The translations under genes were made by a program, and so were the position numbers. Below the pieces are notes generated by a model that ran no database searches, was not told the DNA's origin, and was given only the letters and a program-made list of their open reading frames with translations. Shown one piece after another: positions 10,177 to 20,801 of a stretch of 64,000 nt of DNA. Position 1 is the stretch's first letter; each line of letters opens with the position of its first letter. Where the stretch lies: NCBI GenBank assembly GCA_016187925.1, contig JACPIS010000001.1, positions 1 through 64,000 of the forward strand, read 5' to 3'. This stretch comes from Opitutia bacterium (GTDB lineage: Bacteria; Verrucomicrobiota; Verrucomicrobiia; Opitutales; Opitutaceae).

Positions 10177-11973
10177 TTACTCCCAGCCGATGGGGCGGCC
10201 CTTGTTCTGTTCCTGGAGCCACTGCATGAGCGGCGCGTAGTATTCGACCATGGCGCGCGTGCTGAGTTCTTCTCCGGTGGCTTCCTTGAGCACCTTGCGC
10301 CAGTCCTCGGTCTGGCCCTTCGCCATGATCTTGCGGAGGAAGTCGCCGACTTCCTTGCTGCCGGCGTAATTGCAGCTCTGCGGGGGCTGATGGAGGATAT
10401 TTTTGGCGATGTAGTCGTGCAGCTGGTATTTGAAGACCTGCGCGATGGCGTAGGAATAATAGTAGGCCGGCGTGTCGTTGATGTGCGTCTTCGTGGCAGC
10501 GTCGCACCACTCCTCGCCGCGCTCACTCGGCGGCTCGATGCCTTGGAACTCGCGCACGTATTGCCACCAGCGCTTGTTCCACTCCGAGGCGGGCAGGTTG
10601 TGCGCGTAGATGTCGGCTTCCCAGTGCGCCATCACGCCGGACGACCAGAAGATGAACGGGATGCCGGGCACGAGGCCGTTGTTGAGGAGGAACGCGATCT
10701 CGTCGGCCTTGAAATCCGCGGGCAGGACGCCGAGCGACTTGAGGTAGGGCACCTGCGAGGCGGCCAGCGCGGTGAGCTCGCCGAAGCCTTCGTGGAAGGC
10801 CGGATTGGCGCCGTTGCGGAGGAGCGGCGGCACGTCGGGCCGCGTGTAGCTCATGAAGTAGAAGACGTGGCCGAGCTCGTGGTGCGCGGTGGTGAACCAC
10901 CATGGGTTGGGCTCGATCGACTGGAGCGAGCGGATGTCGTTGTCGAGGTCGAGGTGCCATGCGGAGGCGTGGGTGTTTTTCTTGCGCGCCTGGCCGGCGG
11001 GCACGGGATAGAGGTCGGACTTCGTCCAGAACGTCGCGGGCATTTTCGGGAAGCCGAGGCCGGTGTAGAACGTCTCGGCGCTTTTCACGACCCACTCGGC
11101 GGTGCGGTCCTTGAAGAACGGCGTGAGGTCCGCGCCCTCGGAGAGACCGTCCCACTCCTGCGACCAGCGGTTGTTGATCCAGTGCGCGGGGATGCGCTTC
11201 GGCACGGGCTGGTGGTATTTCTCGGCGAGCTTGTATTTCGCCCAGGTGTGCAGCTGGAGATAGAGCGGGCGGAGCACCTGCATGAATTCGTCGTTCAGCT
11301 TGATCATCTCCTCGGTGGTCATGCCGTAGCTGGCCACCTGCAGGGCGAAATAGTCGTTGTAGCCCATTTCCTTCGCGACGCCGTTGCGCAGGTCACGGAG
11401 CTTGATGAGGCCGTCCTTCAGCGCCTTGCCGGATTCCTTCGATGCTTCCCAGACGGCGAGGCGCTCCTTCAGGTCGGTGCTCGACTGGAGGAGGTTGTCG
11501 ATTTCGTTCACCGTGACCGGCTTTCCGGCGAGCTTGAACTCGAAACCGTTGAGCGTAGACGCCTGCGCGGTCTCGGCCTCGATGCGCGCGGCGGTGAGCT
11601 TCGGGTTGGTCATGGGCGACTCGGCGGCGATGAGCAGCAGGCGCTCGAGCTCGCGCACGGTCAGGTCGTTGAGTTCGTTGCGGTGGAAGAGGAGGGCCTT
11701 GGTCTCGTTGATGAGCGCGGGATTGCCCACGAAGGCCGCGCGGGCCTTGCCGGCCGTCTCCGCCGAGGCGTCGTGCACCGGCGAGACGTCGGTCGAGGCC
11801 TTCCACTGCGCTTCGCTCTCGACGTAATAGATCGCCTGGTAGGAGGCGTTGACGAGGGCGAGGAAGCGGTCGGCGCGTTCCTGCATGGGGTTGGTGTCCG
11901 CGGCGCGCGAGGCGGCGGCGGCCAGGGCCAGCGCGGCGATCAGCACCGGCCGGAACAGGGGGAGTAGTTTCAT
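10177..11973 (-). CDS. M2-family zinc peptidyl-dipeptidase (ACE-like)
   Basis: The product is a 598-residue exported metallopeptidase of the angiotensin-converting-enzyme family, which releases dipeptides from peptide C-termini. The start at 11973 gives a signal peptide (RPVLIAALALAAAASRA). The zinc motif HELGH is in WWFTTAHHELGHVFYF, with the downstream glutamate ligand in AFHEGFGELTALA. Conserved family stretches include LNDEFMQVLRPLYLQLHTWA and GLVPGIPFIFWSSGVMAHWE. Length matches bacterial ACE homologues. It lies 153 nt downstream of the 72-residue membrane protein on the same strand and could be read from that gene's sigma-54 promoter, though it may have its own promoter. A stem-loop at 10098-10123 ends it. 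Confidence 0.93.
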   Translation of the reverse strand: MKLLPLFRPVLIAALALAAAASRAADTNPMQERADRFLALVNASYQAIYYVESEAQWKASTDVSPVHDASAETAGKARAAFVGNPALINETKALLFHRNELNDLTVRELERLLLIAAESPMTNPKLTAARIEAETAQASTLNGFEFKLAGKPVTVNEIDNLLQSSTDLKERLAVWEASKESGKALKDGLIKLRDLRNGVAKEMGYNDYFALQVASYGMTTEEMIKLNDEFMQVLRPLYLQLHTWAKYKLAEKYHQPVPKRIPAHWINNRWSQEWDGLSEGADLTPFFKDRTAEWVVKSAETFYTGLGFPKMPATFWTKSDLYPVPAGQARKKNTHASAWHLDLDNDIRSLQSIEPNPWWFTTAHHELGHVFYFMSYTRPDVPPLLRNGANPAFHEGFGELTALAASQVPYLKSLGVLPADFKADEIAFLLNNGLVPGIPFIFWSSGVMAHWEADIYAHNLPASEWNKRWWQYVREFQGIEPPSERGEEWCDAATKTHINDTPAYYYSYAIAQVFKYQLHDYIAKNILHQPPQSCNYAGSKEVGDFLRKIMAKGQTEDWRKVLKEATGEELSTRAMVEYYAPLMQWLQEQNKGRPIGWE

Positions 11974-12126
11974 GGGGGGAAAATTGATCGGCCGAGGGAC
12001 GCGGCTCAACGGTGAAACGGCCAACCGTGCCATCCGTCGGTCCGAATGCGGTGGGAGGAGGCCGGTGCGCTCACTGGCCACAGAATACGATCATCGTTCG
12101 CCAGCAGCCGCGCCGCGGCGCTCGAC

Positions 12127-12345
12127 TCACTTGCCGGCCGGCGTGCTCGGCGATGCTGGCAACGTGACCGCCGGCGTGCACGGTGTCACGGGGCAGGTCG
12201 GTTGGGCGGGGGCGTGTGCCGCGGGCCGCTCTGCCTCCGGGGATTGCGGCGCGCGATTCTTGGCCAGGTTGTGCAGCCAGATGCCGGCGACGAGCACCGC
12301 GAAGAAGCGAACGAACATTTGCAGGAAGACAGGGAGGTCGTCCAT
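12127..12345 (-). CDS. Small membrane protein (72 aa), sigma-54 controlled
   Basis: The product begins MDDLPVFLQMFVRFFAVLVA. It has one hydrophobic helix (about 8-25), a short basic segment, then a Pro/Ala/Thr-rich tail with two cysteines (CPVTPC). I do not recognise a family. The reading frame is supported by context: the ATG at 12345 lies 14 nt after the predicted start of a consensus sigma-54 promoter, with the TCCC-N6-GGGA site 126 bp upstream of that start. The same arrangement precedes another small membrane protein at 50976-51269. A role as a modulator of the sigma-54-controlled transport system is a guess. Confidence 0.7.
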   Translation of the reverse strand: MDDLPVFLQMFVRFFAVLVAGIWLHNLAKNRAPQSPEAERPAAHAPAQPTCPVTPCTPAVTLPASPSTPAGK

Positions 12346-12370
12346 AGGGGGAGTGTGTCCCGATAATACC

Positions 12371-12385
12371 GCAAGCCTTGTGCCA
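12371..12385 (-). promoter_or_regulatory. Sigma-54 promoter of the 72-aa membrane protein gene
   Basis: The minus strand reads TGGCACAAGGCTTGC, with -24 GG and -12 GC at exact spacing. The predicted start is near 12359, 14 nt before the ATG. Confidence 0.82.
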
Positions 12386-12478
12386 CCGCGCGGCCGTTTC
12401 GGTCCGCTGCGAAGCAACAGGTTAGGCAGGCCCGGTGCGTCCGAGAACCAGTCGCGCCCCGCTGCTGGTATTTAACGT

Positions 12479-12492
12479 TCCCAAAACTGGGA
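12479..12492. promoter_or_regulatory. Upstream activator site TCCC-N6-GGGA (72-aa protein)
   Basis: TCCCAAAACTGGGA is centred about 126 bp upstream of the predicted start, in the gap after the first ADOP gene. It shares spacing and flanks (CG before, GC after) with the other five copies. Confidence 0.75.
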
Positions 12493-12512
12493 CGCGGTGA
12501 CGGCGCGCAACC

Positions 12513-14945
12513 TCACTCCGCCCGCAGCGCCACGAGCGGATCGACGCGTGCGGCGCGGCGCGCGGGTAGCCAGCAGGCGAGGAGCGCCACCGTGGCGAGC
12601 AAGGCGACCACTCCGCCGTAGGTCGGCAGATCCCACGCGGCCACGTCGTAGATGAGGGAACCGAGCAGGCGCGTCACGACGAAGGAACCGGCCAGACCGA
12701 GCAGCATGCCCAGCGCGACCAGCCGCAATCCGTGCGTAAGAATCCAGCGGCCGATCATCTCCGGCCGGGCGCCGAGCGCCATGCGCACGCCGATCTCACG
12801 CGTCTGCTGCACCACGGTATAGGCGATGACGCTGTAGAGTCCGAGCATGGCGAGCGCGAGCGCCACGCCGGCGGCGCTGCCGACGGTCCAGGTGATGAGT
12901 TTGCGCTGGGCGAGGGCGCCGTCGACGACGACCTGCATGGTGGTGAGCTGCGTGAGCGGCAGCTCCGGGTCGAGGGCGCGCAACTGCTCGCGCAGCACCG
13001 GCAGCAGCGCCGCCGGATCGAGCGGAGAACGCACGGCGATGTACTGCGTGCTGGGTGGCGCCTGCAGGTAGCCGAGATACATCGCCGGCCCGGTCGGCCG
13101 GTCCAGCGCCACCATGCGGGCGTTGCCGACGACGCCGATCACCGTATCCCAGACCTGGCTGGGGTTCTGGTTCGCGTCGTCGCTGTCGTACGCGACACGC
13201 TGACCGACGGGATCGCGGTCGCCGAAATATTTTTTCGCGAAGGCCTCGTTGACGATCACCGCCGCGGAGAACGGCCCGGACTGCGTGGGCGCCCGGTCGA
13301 GCGCCGCATCAAAATCCCGGCCCTTGAGCAACGGGATGCCGAAGTTTTGGAAATACCCGGGGCTGACGGTGTGCTTGTCCGCCAGCGGCTCCTGGCCCTT
13401 GACCCAGGTGACGCCGGGCACGGAGAAATAGCCGTTGGTGCCGGAGCGCAGCGGGATGCTGTCGCCCGAGGCCGCGCTGGTGACGCCCGGCAGCGCACGG
13501 AGACGGCCCAGCAGCTGCGTATAAAACTGCTCGCGCTTGCCGGCGTCGGCGCCGTAGCGGGCCGGAGGCAGCGAGACACGGAAGACGGAGATGTTTTCCG
13601 CGGTGAAACCTCGCTCCTGCGTGAGCAGCCGATGCATGCTGCGCACGAGCAATCCTGCGCTGACGAGCACCAGAAGGGTGAGGCCGACCTGGGCGATGAT
13701 GAAAAGATTGTTCAACCGGCGCTGCTGGGGCGTCGCGGTCGAGCTGCGCCCGATGGCGCGCATGAACCGGTCCCACGACGCCGTGGCGCGCCACGCCGGG
13801 ATCAGGCCCGACAGCGCGGTGGCCAGGAGGGTGAGGCCGGCCGAGAACAGCAGGGCGCGCGGCCCGATCTCGAAACGGGCAAAGGTGGCGAACTGGGTCT
13901 TCAGGAGACCGCCGGCCAGTTGCAGGGTGGTGTCGGCCAGCAGCACACCCAGCGCGCCGCCGGCGAGACCGAGGAGCAGGCTTTCGCCGAGCAACTCGCG
14001 CGCGATGCGCCAGCGGCTGGCTCCGACCGCCATCTTGATCGAGATCTCGGCCGTGCGGCCGGTGATGCGCACCAGCTGCAGGTTGGCGAGGTTGACGCAG
14101 GCGATCAGCAGCACCAGCGCGACGGAGCCCATGAGCGTGAGCAGGCGGGGGCGCACGCTCCGCGTGGACCATTCCTGCAGGCTCATGGTCACGATGCCGT
14201 GCGTGATGCCGTGCTCCTTTTGCAGGCGCAGCGCCACGTCGTTCATCCGGTGCTCGACCTGGGCGACGCTGACGCCGTCCTTCAACCGGGCGTAAACCCA
14301 CAAGTGATGATTGCCGCGGCGGGAGGATTCGCGGGTGTAGGCCAGCGGCACGATCAGGTCCAGCGGGCGTTCGTCGGGTGTCACGGCCGTGAAGCCCTCC
14401 GGCAGCACGCCGACGACAGTGACCATCCGGCCACTGAGCTTGAGGGTGCGTCCGATCACGCCGGAGTCGGAGTGCATTTGCGATTTCCACAGCGCGTGGG
14501 CGATGAGGGCGACCGGCGCGGCGCCGGGCGCGCAGTCCGCGGCGGTCAGGTCACGGCCGAGCACCGGGCGCAGACCGAGCGTCTTCAGGAAATTGGCGGA
14601 TACCGTCGGAGTCGTGACCGGGCGCGCGCCCGCGTCGTCGGTCAGGTTCTGGGTGACAAAACCATTGTAGACCATCACGTCGCTGAACAGATCGGTCTGC
14701 TCCTGCCAGTCGAGGTACTCATGGAAATCGGCGACGACCGGCCAGCTCATCGCCGGCTGCTTGCAGCGCAAGGCCACCAAGCGGTCCGGTTGCGGAAACG
14801 GCGGCGGCGTGAGGAGCACGCCCTGGATGAGGCCGAAGATGGTCGTGTTGGCGCCGATGCTCAGGGCGAGCGTGAGTACGGCGACGAGCGTGAAGCCCGG
14901 GGTCTTGAGCAGCGAGCGCAGGGCGAAGCGGAGATCGTGGGGCAT
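12513..14945 (-). CDS. ADOP-type FtsX/MacB permease (1 of 10)
   Basis: The 810-residue inner membrane permease has the duplicated MacB_PCD-FtsX architecture. It starts [20 protein letters not shown], the hallmark N-terminus of acidobacterial duplicated orphan permeases. Predicted helices lie near 20-42, 268-290, 322-345, 365-387 and 415-438, then near 690-712, 742-766 and 780-802. Two large periplasmic domains lie between them. It ends [10 protein letters not shown], the family C-terminus. FtsX/MacB proteins do not make a channel; they couple ATPase action in the cytoplasm to movement in the periplasm. It is last in the ATPase-ADOP operon driven from 20699-20713 and is separated from the next ADOP by 113 nt. 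Its first ~90 bp nearly match those of the gene at 15059-17485. Confidence 0.93.
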   Translation of the reverse strand: MPHDLRFALRSLLKTPGFTLVAVLTLALSIGANTTIFGLIQGVLLTPPPFPQPDRLVALRCKQPAMSWPVVADFHEYLDWQEQTDLFSDVMVYNGFVTQNLTDDAGARPVTTPTVSANFLKTLGLRPVLGRDLTAADCAPGAAPVALIAHALWKSQMHSDSGVIGRTLKLSGRMVTVVGVLPEGFTAVTPDERPLDLIVPLAYTRESSRRGNHHLWVYARLKDGVSVAQVEHRMNDVALRLQKEHGITHGIVTMSLQEWSTRSVRPRLLTLMGSVALVLLIACVNLANLQLVRITGRTAEISIKMAVGASRWRIARELLGESLLLGLAGGALGVLLADTTLQLAGGLLKTQFATFARFEIGPRALLFSAGLTLLATALSGLIPAWRATASWDRFMRAIGRSSTATPQQRRLNNLFIIAQVGLTLLVLVSAGLLVRSMHRLLTQERGFTAENISVFRVSLPPARYGADAGKREQFYTQLLGRLRALPGVTSAASGDSIPLRSGTNGYFSVPGVTWVKGQEPLADKHTVSPGYFQNFGIPLLKGRDFDAALDRAPTQSGPFSAAVIVNEAFAKKYFGDRDPVGQRVAYDSDDANQNPSQVWDTVIGVVGNARMVALDRPTGPAMYLGYLQAPPSTQYIAVRSPLDPAALLPVLREQLRALDPELPLTQLTTMQVVVDGALAQRKLITWTVGSAAGVALALAMLGLYSVIAYTVVQQTREIGVRMALGARPEMIGRWILTHGLRLVALGMLLGLAGSFVVTRLLGSLIYDVAAWDLPTYGGVVALLATVALLACWLPARRAARVDPLVALRAE

Positions 14946-15058
14946 GGGGAGGAGCGGCTGGTTACTGGCAATCGCAATTCGGACGAAAAGTTACGCAAAA
15001 AGAGGCGAAAGGTCCGCGGAGCAAGGCGAGCGGCAGGCGGAGCTTGGCCAGTCGTTGT

Positions 15059-17485
15059 TCACTCCGCGCGCAACGCCACGAGCGGGTCCACGCGCGTGGC
15101 CTTGCGCACCGGGATCAGGCACGCGGCCAGTGCGGCCAGCGTCAGCACGAGCGGCGCGATGGCGAGCGTCACCGGGTCGGTCGGCGCGATGCCGTAGAGC
15201 AGTTGTCCGACGAGGCGGCTCAGCGCCAGGTAGCCGGCGAGACCGGCGGCGACGCCGCCCAGCACGAGCCACGCTCCTTGTCGGAGGACAAGCACCGCGA
15301 TGTCGCCGGCGGAGGCGCCGAGCGCCAGGCGCACGCCGAACTCGGAGGTGCGCTGGGCCACGGAGAAGGCGAGCACGCCGTAGACGCCGAGCACGGCGAG
15401 CAGCAGCGCCACGCCGCTGAACAGCGAGAGCAGCAGCATCGGCGCGCGGCGCGACTGGGCGACATTGTCCATCCGCTGCTGCATGGTCTTCACGTCGAAG
15501 ACGGGTTGCTCCGGATCGGCCGCATGCACGGCCTCGCGGACCGCGGCGGCGAGGGGCGCGGGATCGCCGCCGGTCTTGACGACCAGGACGAGGTTGGTGC
15601 GGGGATCTTGCGCGAAGGGATAGTAGAGCGTCTCCTTCTGCACGTTCTCCTCCAGATTCTGGAACTTGATCGGGGCCACGATCCCGACGACGACACGGTA
15701 GTTCGGCGCGTCGCTGCCGCGGTCGATGCGCTTGCCGATGGCGTCCTGGCCCGGCCAATACTTGTCGGCTAGCACCCGGTCGATCACCACGACTTTCTGC
15801 CCGGTGGCATTGTCCGCCTCGGTGAAATAGCGGCCGCGCAGCAAGGTGAGCCCCATGGCCTTGAAATACCCCGGATCCACGACGCGCACCTGTCCGTGCG
15901 GCGCGGGCGCGCCTGCCGGTACGACGACGTCGGGGCTCGAATAGCTGCTCATGCTGTTGTTGCCCGTGAAGGGCAGCACATCGGTCATCCCGGCCGCACG
16001 CACCCCGGGCAGGGCGCGCAGGCGCTCGAGGGTGGCCTGGGCGAATGCGATCCGCTTCTCGGGTTTGTCGTATTTGGCCGTGGGCAGGGAGAGGCGGGCC
16101 GTGATCACGCCGCCGGATGAGAAGCCGGGATTCTCCTGCTGCAGTTTCTCGAAACTGCGCACCAGCAGCCCGGCGGTGGAGAGCAGCATGACGGCAAGGG
16201 CGATTTCGGTGACGACGAGCCCGGCGCGCATGAGTTGTGTGCGGCGGCCGGCGGAGCCGCGAGCGCCGGCTTCCTTGAGCGCCGCGGCGGCATCGCCCTT
16301 GGCGGCGGACCATGCCGGCAGTGCTCCGAAGCCGAGCCCGGTGAGCAACGCGCAGAGCAGCGTGAAGCCGAACACCGGGAAATCGAGTTCCACCCCATAG
16401 GCGCGCGGGAGCGTGCTGAGTCCGAGCGATCCGAGCCCGCTCAGGCTCCACCAAGCGACGAGCAGGCCGAGCAGGCCGCCGACGAGGAAAAGGAGCACGC
16501 TCTCGGTGAGCAACAGGCGCATGAGCTGCCGGCGGTCGGCACCGAGCGCGGCGCGGATGGCGAGCTCGCGCTCGCGGGCGATCGCACGGGCGAGCAGCAG
16601 GCTGGCGACGTTGGCGCAGCCGATGAGCAGCGCGGCCGCGACCCCCGCCTGCACCAGCCACAGCATCCCGCGGATGTCGGCGACATTTTGCTCGAGGAAC
16701 CCTTGCACGCGTCCGCCGAAGCCGCTGGTTTTCCAAAACTCGCGCTCTTCCGGCAGCCGCTCGGCGTTGCGCACCTGTATCGCGGCAAGATCGCGCTGCA
16801 CTCCCGCAAGCGTGGCCCCGGGCTTGAGCCGGGCGATCATGGTGGAGTATTCGTTGCCCCGCTCCTTCTGCAGCATCTGCTCGGTGATGGTGAACGGCAC
16901 CCACGCCTGCACGCGCGGGTTGGGGAAATAGAACCAGTCGGGCATGACACCGATGACCGTGTAGGTTTCGGTATTAAGCCGGATGGTCTGCCCCAGGATG
17001 CGGGGGTTGCCGCCGAAGCGGTTTTTCCACAACGAATGGCTGAGCACCACGACGTGGTCGGAGCCGGGTTTGGCGTCCTCGGCGGTGAAAACCCGGCCCA
17101 GAATCGGGTTGGACAGCAGGGTGGAAAACAGGGAGGGGGTGGCGGACAGCCCGAAGATGCGCTCCGGCTCGCTCTCACTGGAGAGATTGAAGCTTCGGTT
17201 GGTGTAGAGCGCGCTGTCGGCAAAGCCCGTTACCCCTTCGCGCCGGTCGACATAGTCGGGCACGGAGGTGTTCGCGTTGGGCAGGCCCATCAACGGGTAG
17301 GAGTTGTAGACATAGACAAGCTTGCCCGACTCCGGCCAAGGATAGGGACGCAAGAGCACGGCGTTGACGACGGAAAAGATCGCGCTGTTGGCGCCGATGC
17401 ACAGCGCGAGCGTGAGCACGGCGACGAGCGTGAAGCCCGGGGTCTTGAGCAGCGAGCGCAGGGCGAAGCGGAGGTCTTGGGGCAT
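15059..17485 (-). CDS. ADOP-type FtsX/MacB permease (2 of 10)
   Basis: The 808-residue duplicated permease begins with the same N-terminal signature as its downstream neighbour ([20 protein letters not shown]). The first periplasmic domain opens with [20 protein letters not shown] and includes the conserved [12 protein letters not shown] and VIGVMPDWF motifs. The central helices ([13 protein letters not shown]) and FtsX motif [13 protein letters not shown] are intact. It ends [10 protein letters not shown]. The substrate is unknown. It lies 62 nt from the ADOP at 17548 and is read in the same operon as the ATPase at 19996. Confidence 0.93.
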   Translation of the reverse strand: MPQDLRFALRSLLKTPGFTLVAVLTLALCIGANSAIFSVVNAVLLRPYPWPESGKLVYVYNSYPLMGLPNANTSVPDYVDRREGVTGFADSALYTNRSFNLSSESEPERIFGLSATPSLFSTLLSNPILGRVFTAEDAKPGSDHVVVLSHSLWKNRFGGNPRILGQTIRLNTETYTVIGVMPDWFYFPNPRVQAWVPFTITEQMLQKERGNEYSTMIARLKPGATLAGVQRDLAAIQVRNAERLPEEREFWKTSGFGGRVQGFLEQNVADIRGMLWLVQAGVAAALLIGCANVASLLLARAIARERELAIRAALGADRRQLMRLLLTESVLLFLVGGLLGLLVAWWSLSGLGSLGLSTLPRAYGVELDFPVFGFTLLCALLTGLGFGALPAWSAAKGDAAAALKEAGARGSAGRRTQLMRAGLVVTEIALAVMLLSTAGLLVRSFEKLQQENPGFSSGGVITARLSLPTAKYDKPEKRIAFAQATLERLRALPGVRAAGMTDVLPFTGNNSMSSYSSPDVVVPAGAPAPHGQVRVVDPGYFKAMGLTLLRGRYFTEADNATGQKVVVIDRVLADKYWPGQDAIGKRIDRGSDAPNYRVVVGIVAPIKFQNLEENVQKETLYYPFAQDPRTNLVLVVKTGGDPAPLAAAVREAVHAADPEQPVFDVKTMQQRMDNVAQSRRAPMLLLSLFSGVALLLAVLGVYGVLAFSVAQRTSEFGVRLALGASAGDIAVLVLRQGAWLVLGGVAAGLAGYLALSRLVGQLLYGIAPTDPVTLAIAPLVLTLAALAACLIPVRKATRVDPLVALRAE

Positions 17486-17547
17486 GGGGAGGCGTGGGGT
17501 AATCCGACGGGTGGCGGGAATGTCCGTCGGGCGAAGGGACGTGGAAA

Positions 17548-19974
17548 TTACTCGGACCGCAGCGCGACCATCGGGTCGAGGCGGGCGGCGCGGTGTGCGG
17601 GCAGCCAGAGGGCGAGCAAGCCGACGAGGGCAATGACGGCGGCCACCACGAGGTACACGACGGGGTTATTCATGACACCGGGGCCGAAGATGCTTTGCAC
17701 CGGGCGGGTGAGGAGAAAGCCCCCGACCAGGCCCACGCCGAGTCCGAGGCCGATCTGGCGCCCGCCCTGGACGAGGACGAGGCGCAACACCTGGCCGACG
17801 GTGGCGCCGAGCGCCATGCGCACGCCGAACTCCCGTGTGCGGCGGCTGACCGCGAGAGAAGTCACGCCGTAGACGCCGATGGCGCCGAGGAACAGGGTGA
17901 CGCCGGCGAAGATGCCGGCCATGACGCCGACGATGGTGAAGCCACGGGCGGCCTGCGCCGTGATGCTGGTCAGGGTGCCGATGGAGTGGATGGGTTGATT
18001 GGGATCGAGCGAAGCGATGGCCTTGCGGACCGGGGTGACGTATTGGAGCGGGTCGCCCTTGGTGCGGATGAAGATGTCGAGCCAGCCCCAGCCCATCTGA
18101 TCCTGCACGAGGTAAAAGCCGGCTTCGTCGATGCCTGGGGGCGCGAAGAGGCCCTGCATCTTCATGTCGGGTACGACGCCGATGACGGTGATCCACTCGC
18201 CCTCGGGCGTCTGGCTGCTCTGGAAACGACGGTCGATCGGATCCTGACCGGACCAGAACTTGCGGGCAAAGGACTCGTTGATCACCGCCACGCGGTTCGC
18301 GAGCGATTGCTCGCGGGCGTCGAACAGGCGGCCGCGCAGCGCGGTGACGCCGGCGAGCTTGAAATAGTCCGTGGAAACGACCTCGAGCCAGAGCGAGGGG
18401 CGCTCGTTGGCGTGCTTGAAGACGACGCCCTCGGGCGCAACCGGCGTCGGCACGCCGTTGCCGATGAAAGCGCGGCTGGTGACCGCAACGGAGTCGACGC
18501 CGGGTTCGCTCCGCAGGCGCTCCATGAGTTCGCGGAAAAACTGCGCGCGCTTCTCGAGGGAAGGGTAGACGGCGTCGTAGATCTCGATGCGGCCGCGCAA
18601 CAGTCGGTCGGGGTCGTAGCGGAGGTTGGTCTGCCGGGTCTCGTAGACCGTCCAGCCGAGGACGCAGGCGGCGACCAGCAGGGCGGAGGAGAAAGCGATC
18701 TGCGCGGTGACGAGCCAGCGGGCCACGCGCCCGAGGCCCATGCTGGCGGCGGCGCGGGCGTCGTCCTTGAGCGCGGTATTGACGTCGAGGCGCGAGGCCT
18801 GGACCGCGGGCATGATGCCCGCGAAGAGGCCGGCGAGGACCGTAAGGAGCGCGGTGGCGCCGACGACGCGGTAATCGAGGCGGAAATCGAACCAGTCGGG
18901 TGTGAACGGCTGGTGCGCGAGGTATGTGTCGAGCAGGTCGACGCCGAACTGCGCGGCGATGAGGCCGCCGACGGCGCCCAGGCCCGCGAGCAGGAGGGCC
19001 TCGCCGAGGAGCTGGCGCACGAGCCGCGCCCGGCTCGCGCCGACCGCGGCGCGCACGGCGAGCTCGCGCGTGCGCTGGGCGGCGCGGCCGAGCAGCATGT
19101 TGGCGACGTTCACGCAGGCGAGGGCGAGGATGAACACCGTCATGGCGAGAAGCAGGGCGAGGATCGGAACGGTGCCGCCGCCAGCGTAGGCGAAGGCGAT
19201 CTTGTCGATGTCCATCCGGTTGTAGCCGCGGTTGCTCTCCGGCCATTGCCGCTCGAGGCTGGCGGCGATGCCGTCGAATTCAGCGCGGGCTTGCTCGACC
19301 GACACGCCGGGCTTGAGGCGGCCGATCATTTCGGCGCGGTCGACCGGCGTGGTGCGCGGGTCGTTCGGGCCGGGGCGGAGATTGACCCAGAGACGCTCGG
19401 AGCTCGGAAAGGAGAAATGCGGCGGCATGACGCCGATGATGGTGCCGGCGACACCGTTCACACTGAGCGGCTGGCCGAGCACGGAGGGATCGGAGGCGAA
19501 CTCTTCCTGCCAGAGCTTGTGCGAAAGGACGACGAGCGTTGGCTTGCCGATCTGATCTTCGGTGGCGGTGAACCACCGGCCGAGCATCGGTTGCGCTCCC
19601 ATCAGCTCGGGCACGTTGTAGGTCACGAACCCGCCCGGATGGCTGGAGGGCATGCGACCCGGCGCGCTAAGATTCATGCGGCCGGTGGTGGCGCCGACGA
19701 GGAGGTCAAACGAGGTTTGCCGGTCGCGGAAGGCGATGAAATCGCGGTAAGGCAGCAGTTCCCAGCCGTCGCGACCCTGGCTCGCCGGGGCGAGGCGGCC
19801 GATGTGCATGATGCGCTGGGCGTCGGGTGCCGGGATGCCGCGCAACAGGATGCCGTCGATCAGGCTGAACTGCGTCGCTACGAGACCGATGCCCAGGGCG
19901 AGGGAAAAAGCGGCAATGAAGCTGAAGCTCTTCTGGCGGAGCAGGAGCCGGAAGGCGAAGCGCAGGGAATTCAT
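17548..19974 (-). CDS. ADOP-type FtsX/MacB permease (3 of 10)
   Basis: The 808-residue product diverges more at its N-terminus ([20 protein letters not shown]) but keeps the family core: [14 protein letters not shown] and [11 protein letters not shown] in the first periplasmic domain, [20 protein letters not shown] in the first FtsX unit, and [16 protein letters not shown] in the second. It ends [10 protein letters not shown]. It follows the ATPase gene by only 21 nt, so it is probably the permease most directly paired with that ATPase, with the other two ADOPs read after it. Confidence 0.93.
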   Translation of the reverse strand: MNSLRFAFRLLLRQKSFSFIAAFSLALGIGLVATQFSLIDGILLRGIPAPDAQRIMHIGRLAPASQGRDGWELLPYRDFIAFRDRQTSFDLLVGATTGRMNLSAPGRMPSSHPGGFVTYNVPELMGAQPMLGRWFTATEDQIGKPTLVVLSHKLWQEEFASDPSVLGQPLSVNGVAGTIIGVMPPHFSFPSSERLWVNLRPGPNDPRTTPVDRAEMIGRLKPGVSVEQARAEFDGIAASLERQWPESNRGYNRMDIDKIAFAYAGGGTVPILALLLAMTVFILALACVNVANMLLGRAAQRTRELAVRAAVGASRARLVRQLLGEALLLAGLGAVGGLIAAQFGVDLLDTYLAHQPFTPDWFDFRLDYRVVGATALLTVLAGLFAGIMPAVQASRLDVNTALKDDARAAASMGLGRVARWLVTAQIAFSSALLVAACVLGWTVYETRQTNLRYDPDRLLRGRIEIYDAVYPSLEKRAQFFRELMERLRSEPGVDSVAVTSRAFIGNGVPTPVAPEGVVFKHANERPSLWLEVVSTDYFKLAGVTALRGRLFDAREQSLANRVAVINESFARKFWSGQDPIDRRFQSSQTPEGEWITVIGVVPDMKMQGLFAPPGIDEAGFYLVQDQMGWGWLDIFIRTKGDPLQYVTPVRKAIASLDPNQPIHSIGTLTSITAQAARGFTIVGVMAGIFAGVTLFLGAIGVYGVTSLAVSRRTREFGVRMALGATVGQVLRLVLVQGGRQIGLGLGVGLVGGFLLTRPVQSIFGPGVMNNPVVYLVVAAVIALVGLLALWLPAHRAARLDPMVALRSE

Positions 19975-19995
19975 CGGGGTGCCGCGTGGGCGCGG

Positions 19996-20661
<666 letters not shown>

Positions 20662-20698
20662 GAGGAGAGCGCCAGAACCGGCGGGCAGGAATGACTTT

Positions 20699-20713
20699 GC
20701 AGGGGATATGCCA
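20699..20713 (-). promoter_or_regulatory. Sigma-54 promoter of the ATPase-ADOP operon
   Basis: The minus strand reads TGGCATATCCCCTGC, with GG and GC at the required 10-nt spacing. The predicted start is near 20687, 26 nt before the ATPase ATG. Confidence 0.8.
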
Positions 20714-20801
20714 GAACTCATCCAAGCGCGCTAAAGTTGCAAGCCAACGGCTTGCGCGACAATTCCGGCCGCCGCTGTTACGTTTCAGGTCGAAAGCGAA
20801 A

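Noticed and set aside
12022-12038. TGGCACGGTTGGCCG upstream of the M2 peptidase as a sigma-54 promoter
   Set aside because: The -12 position lacks GC at the correct distance and no enhancer site is present.
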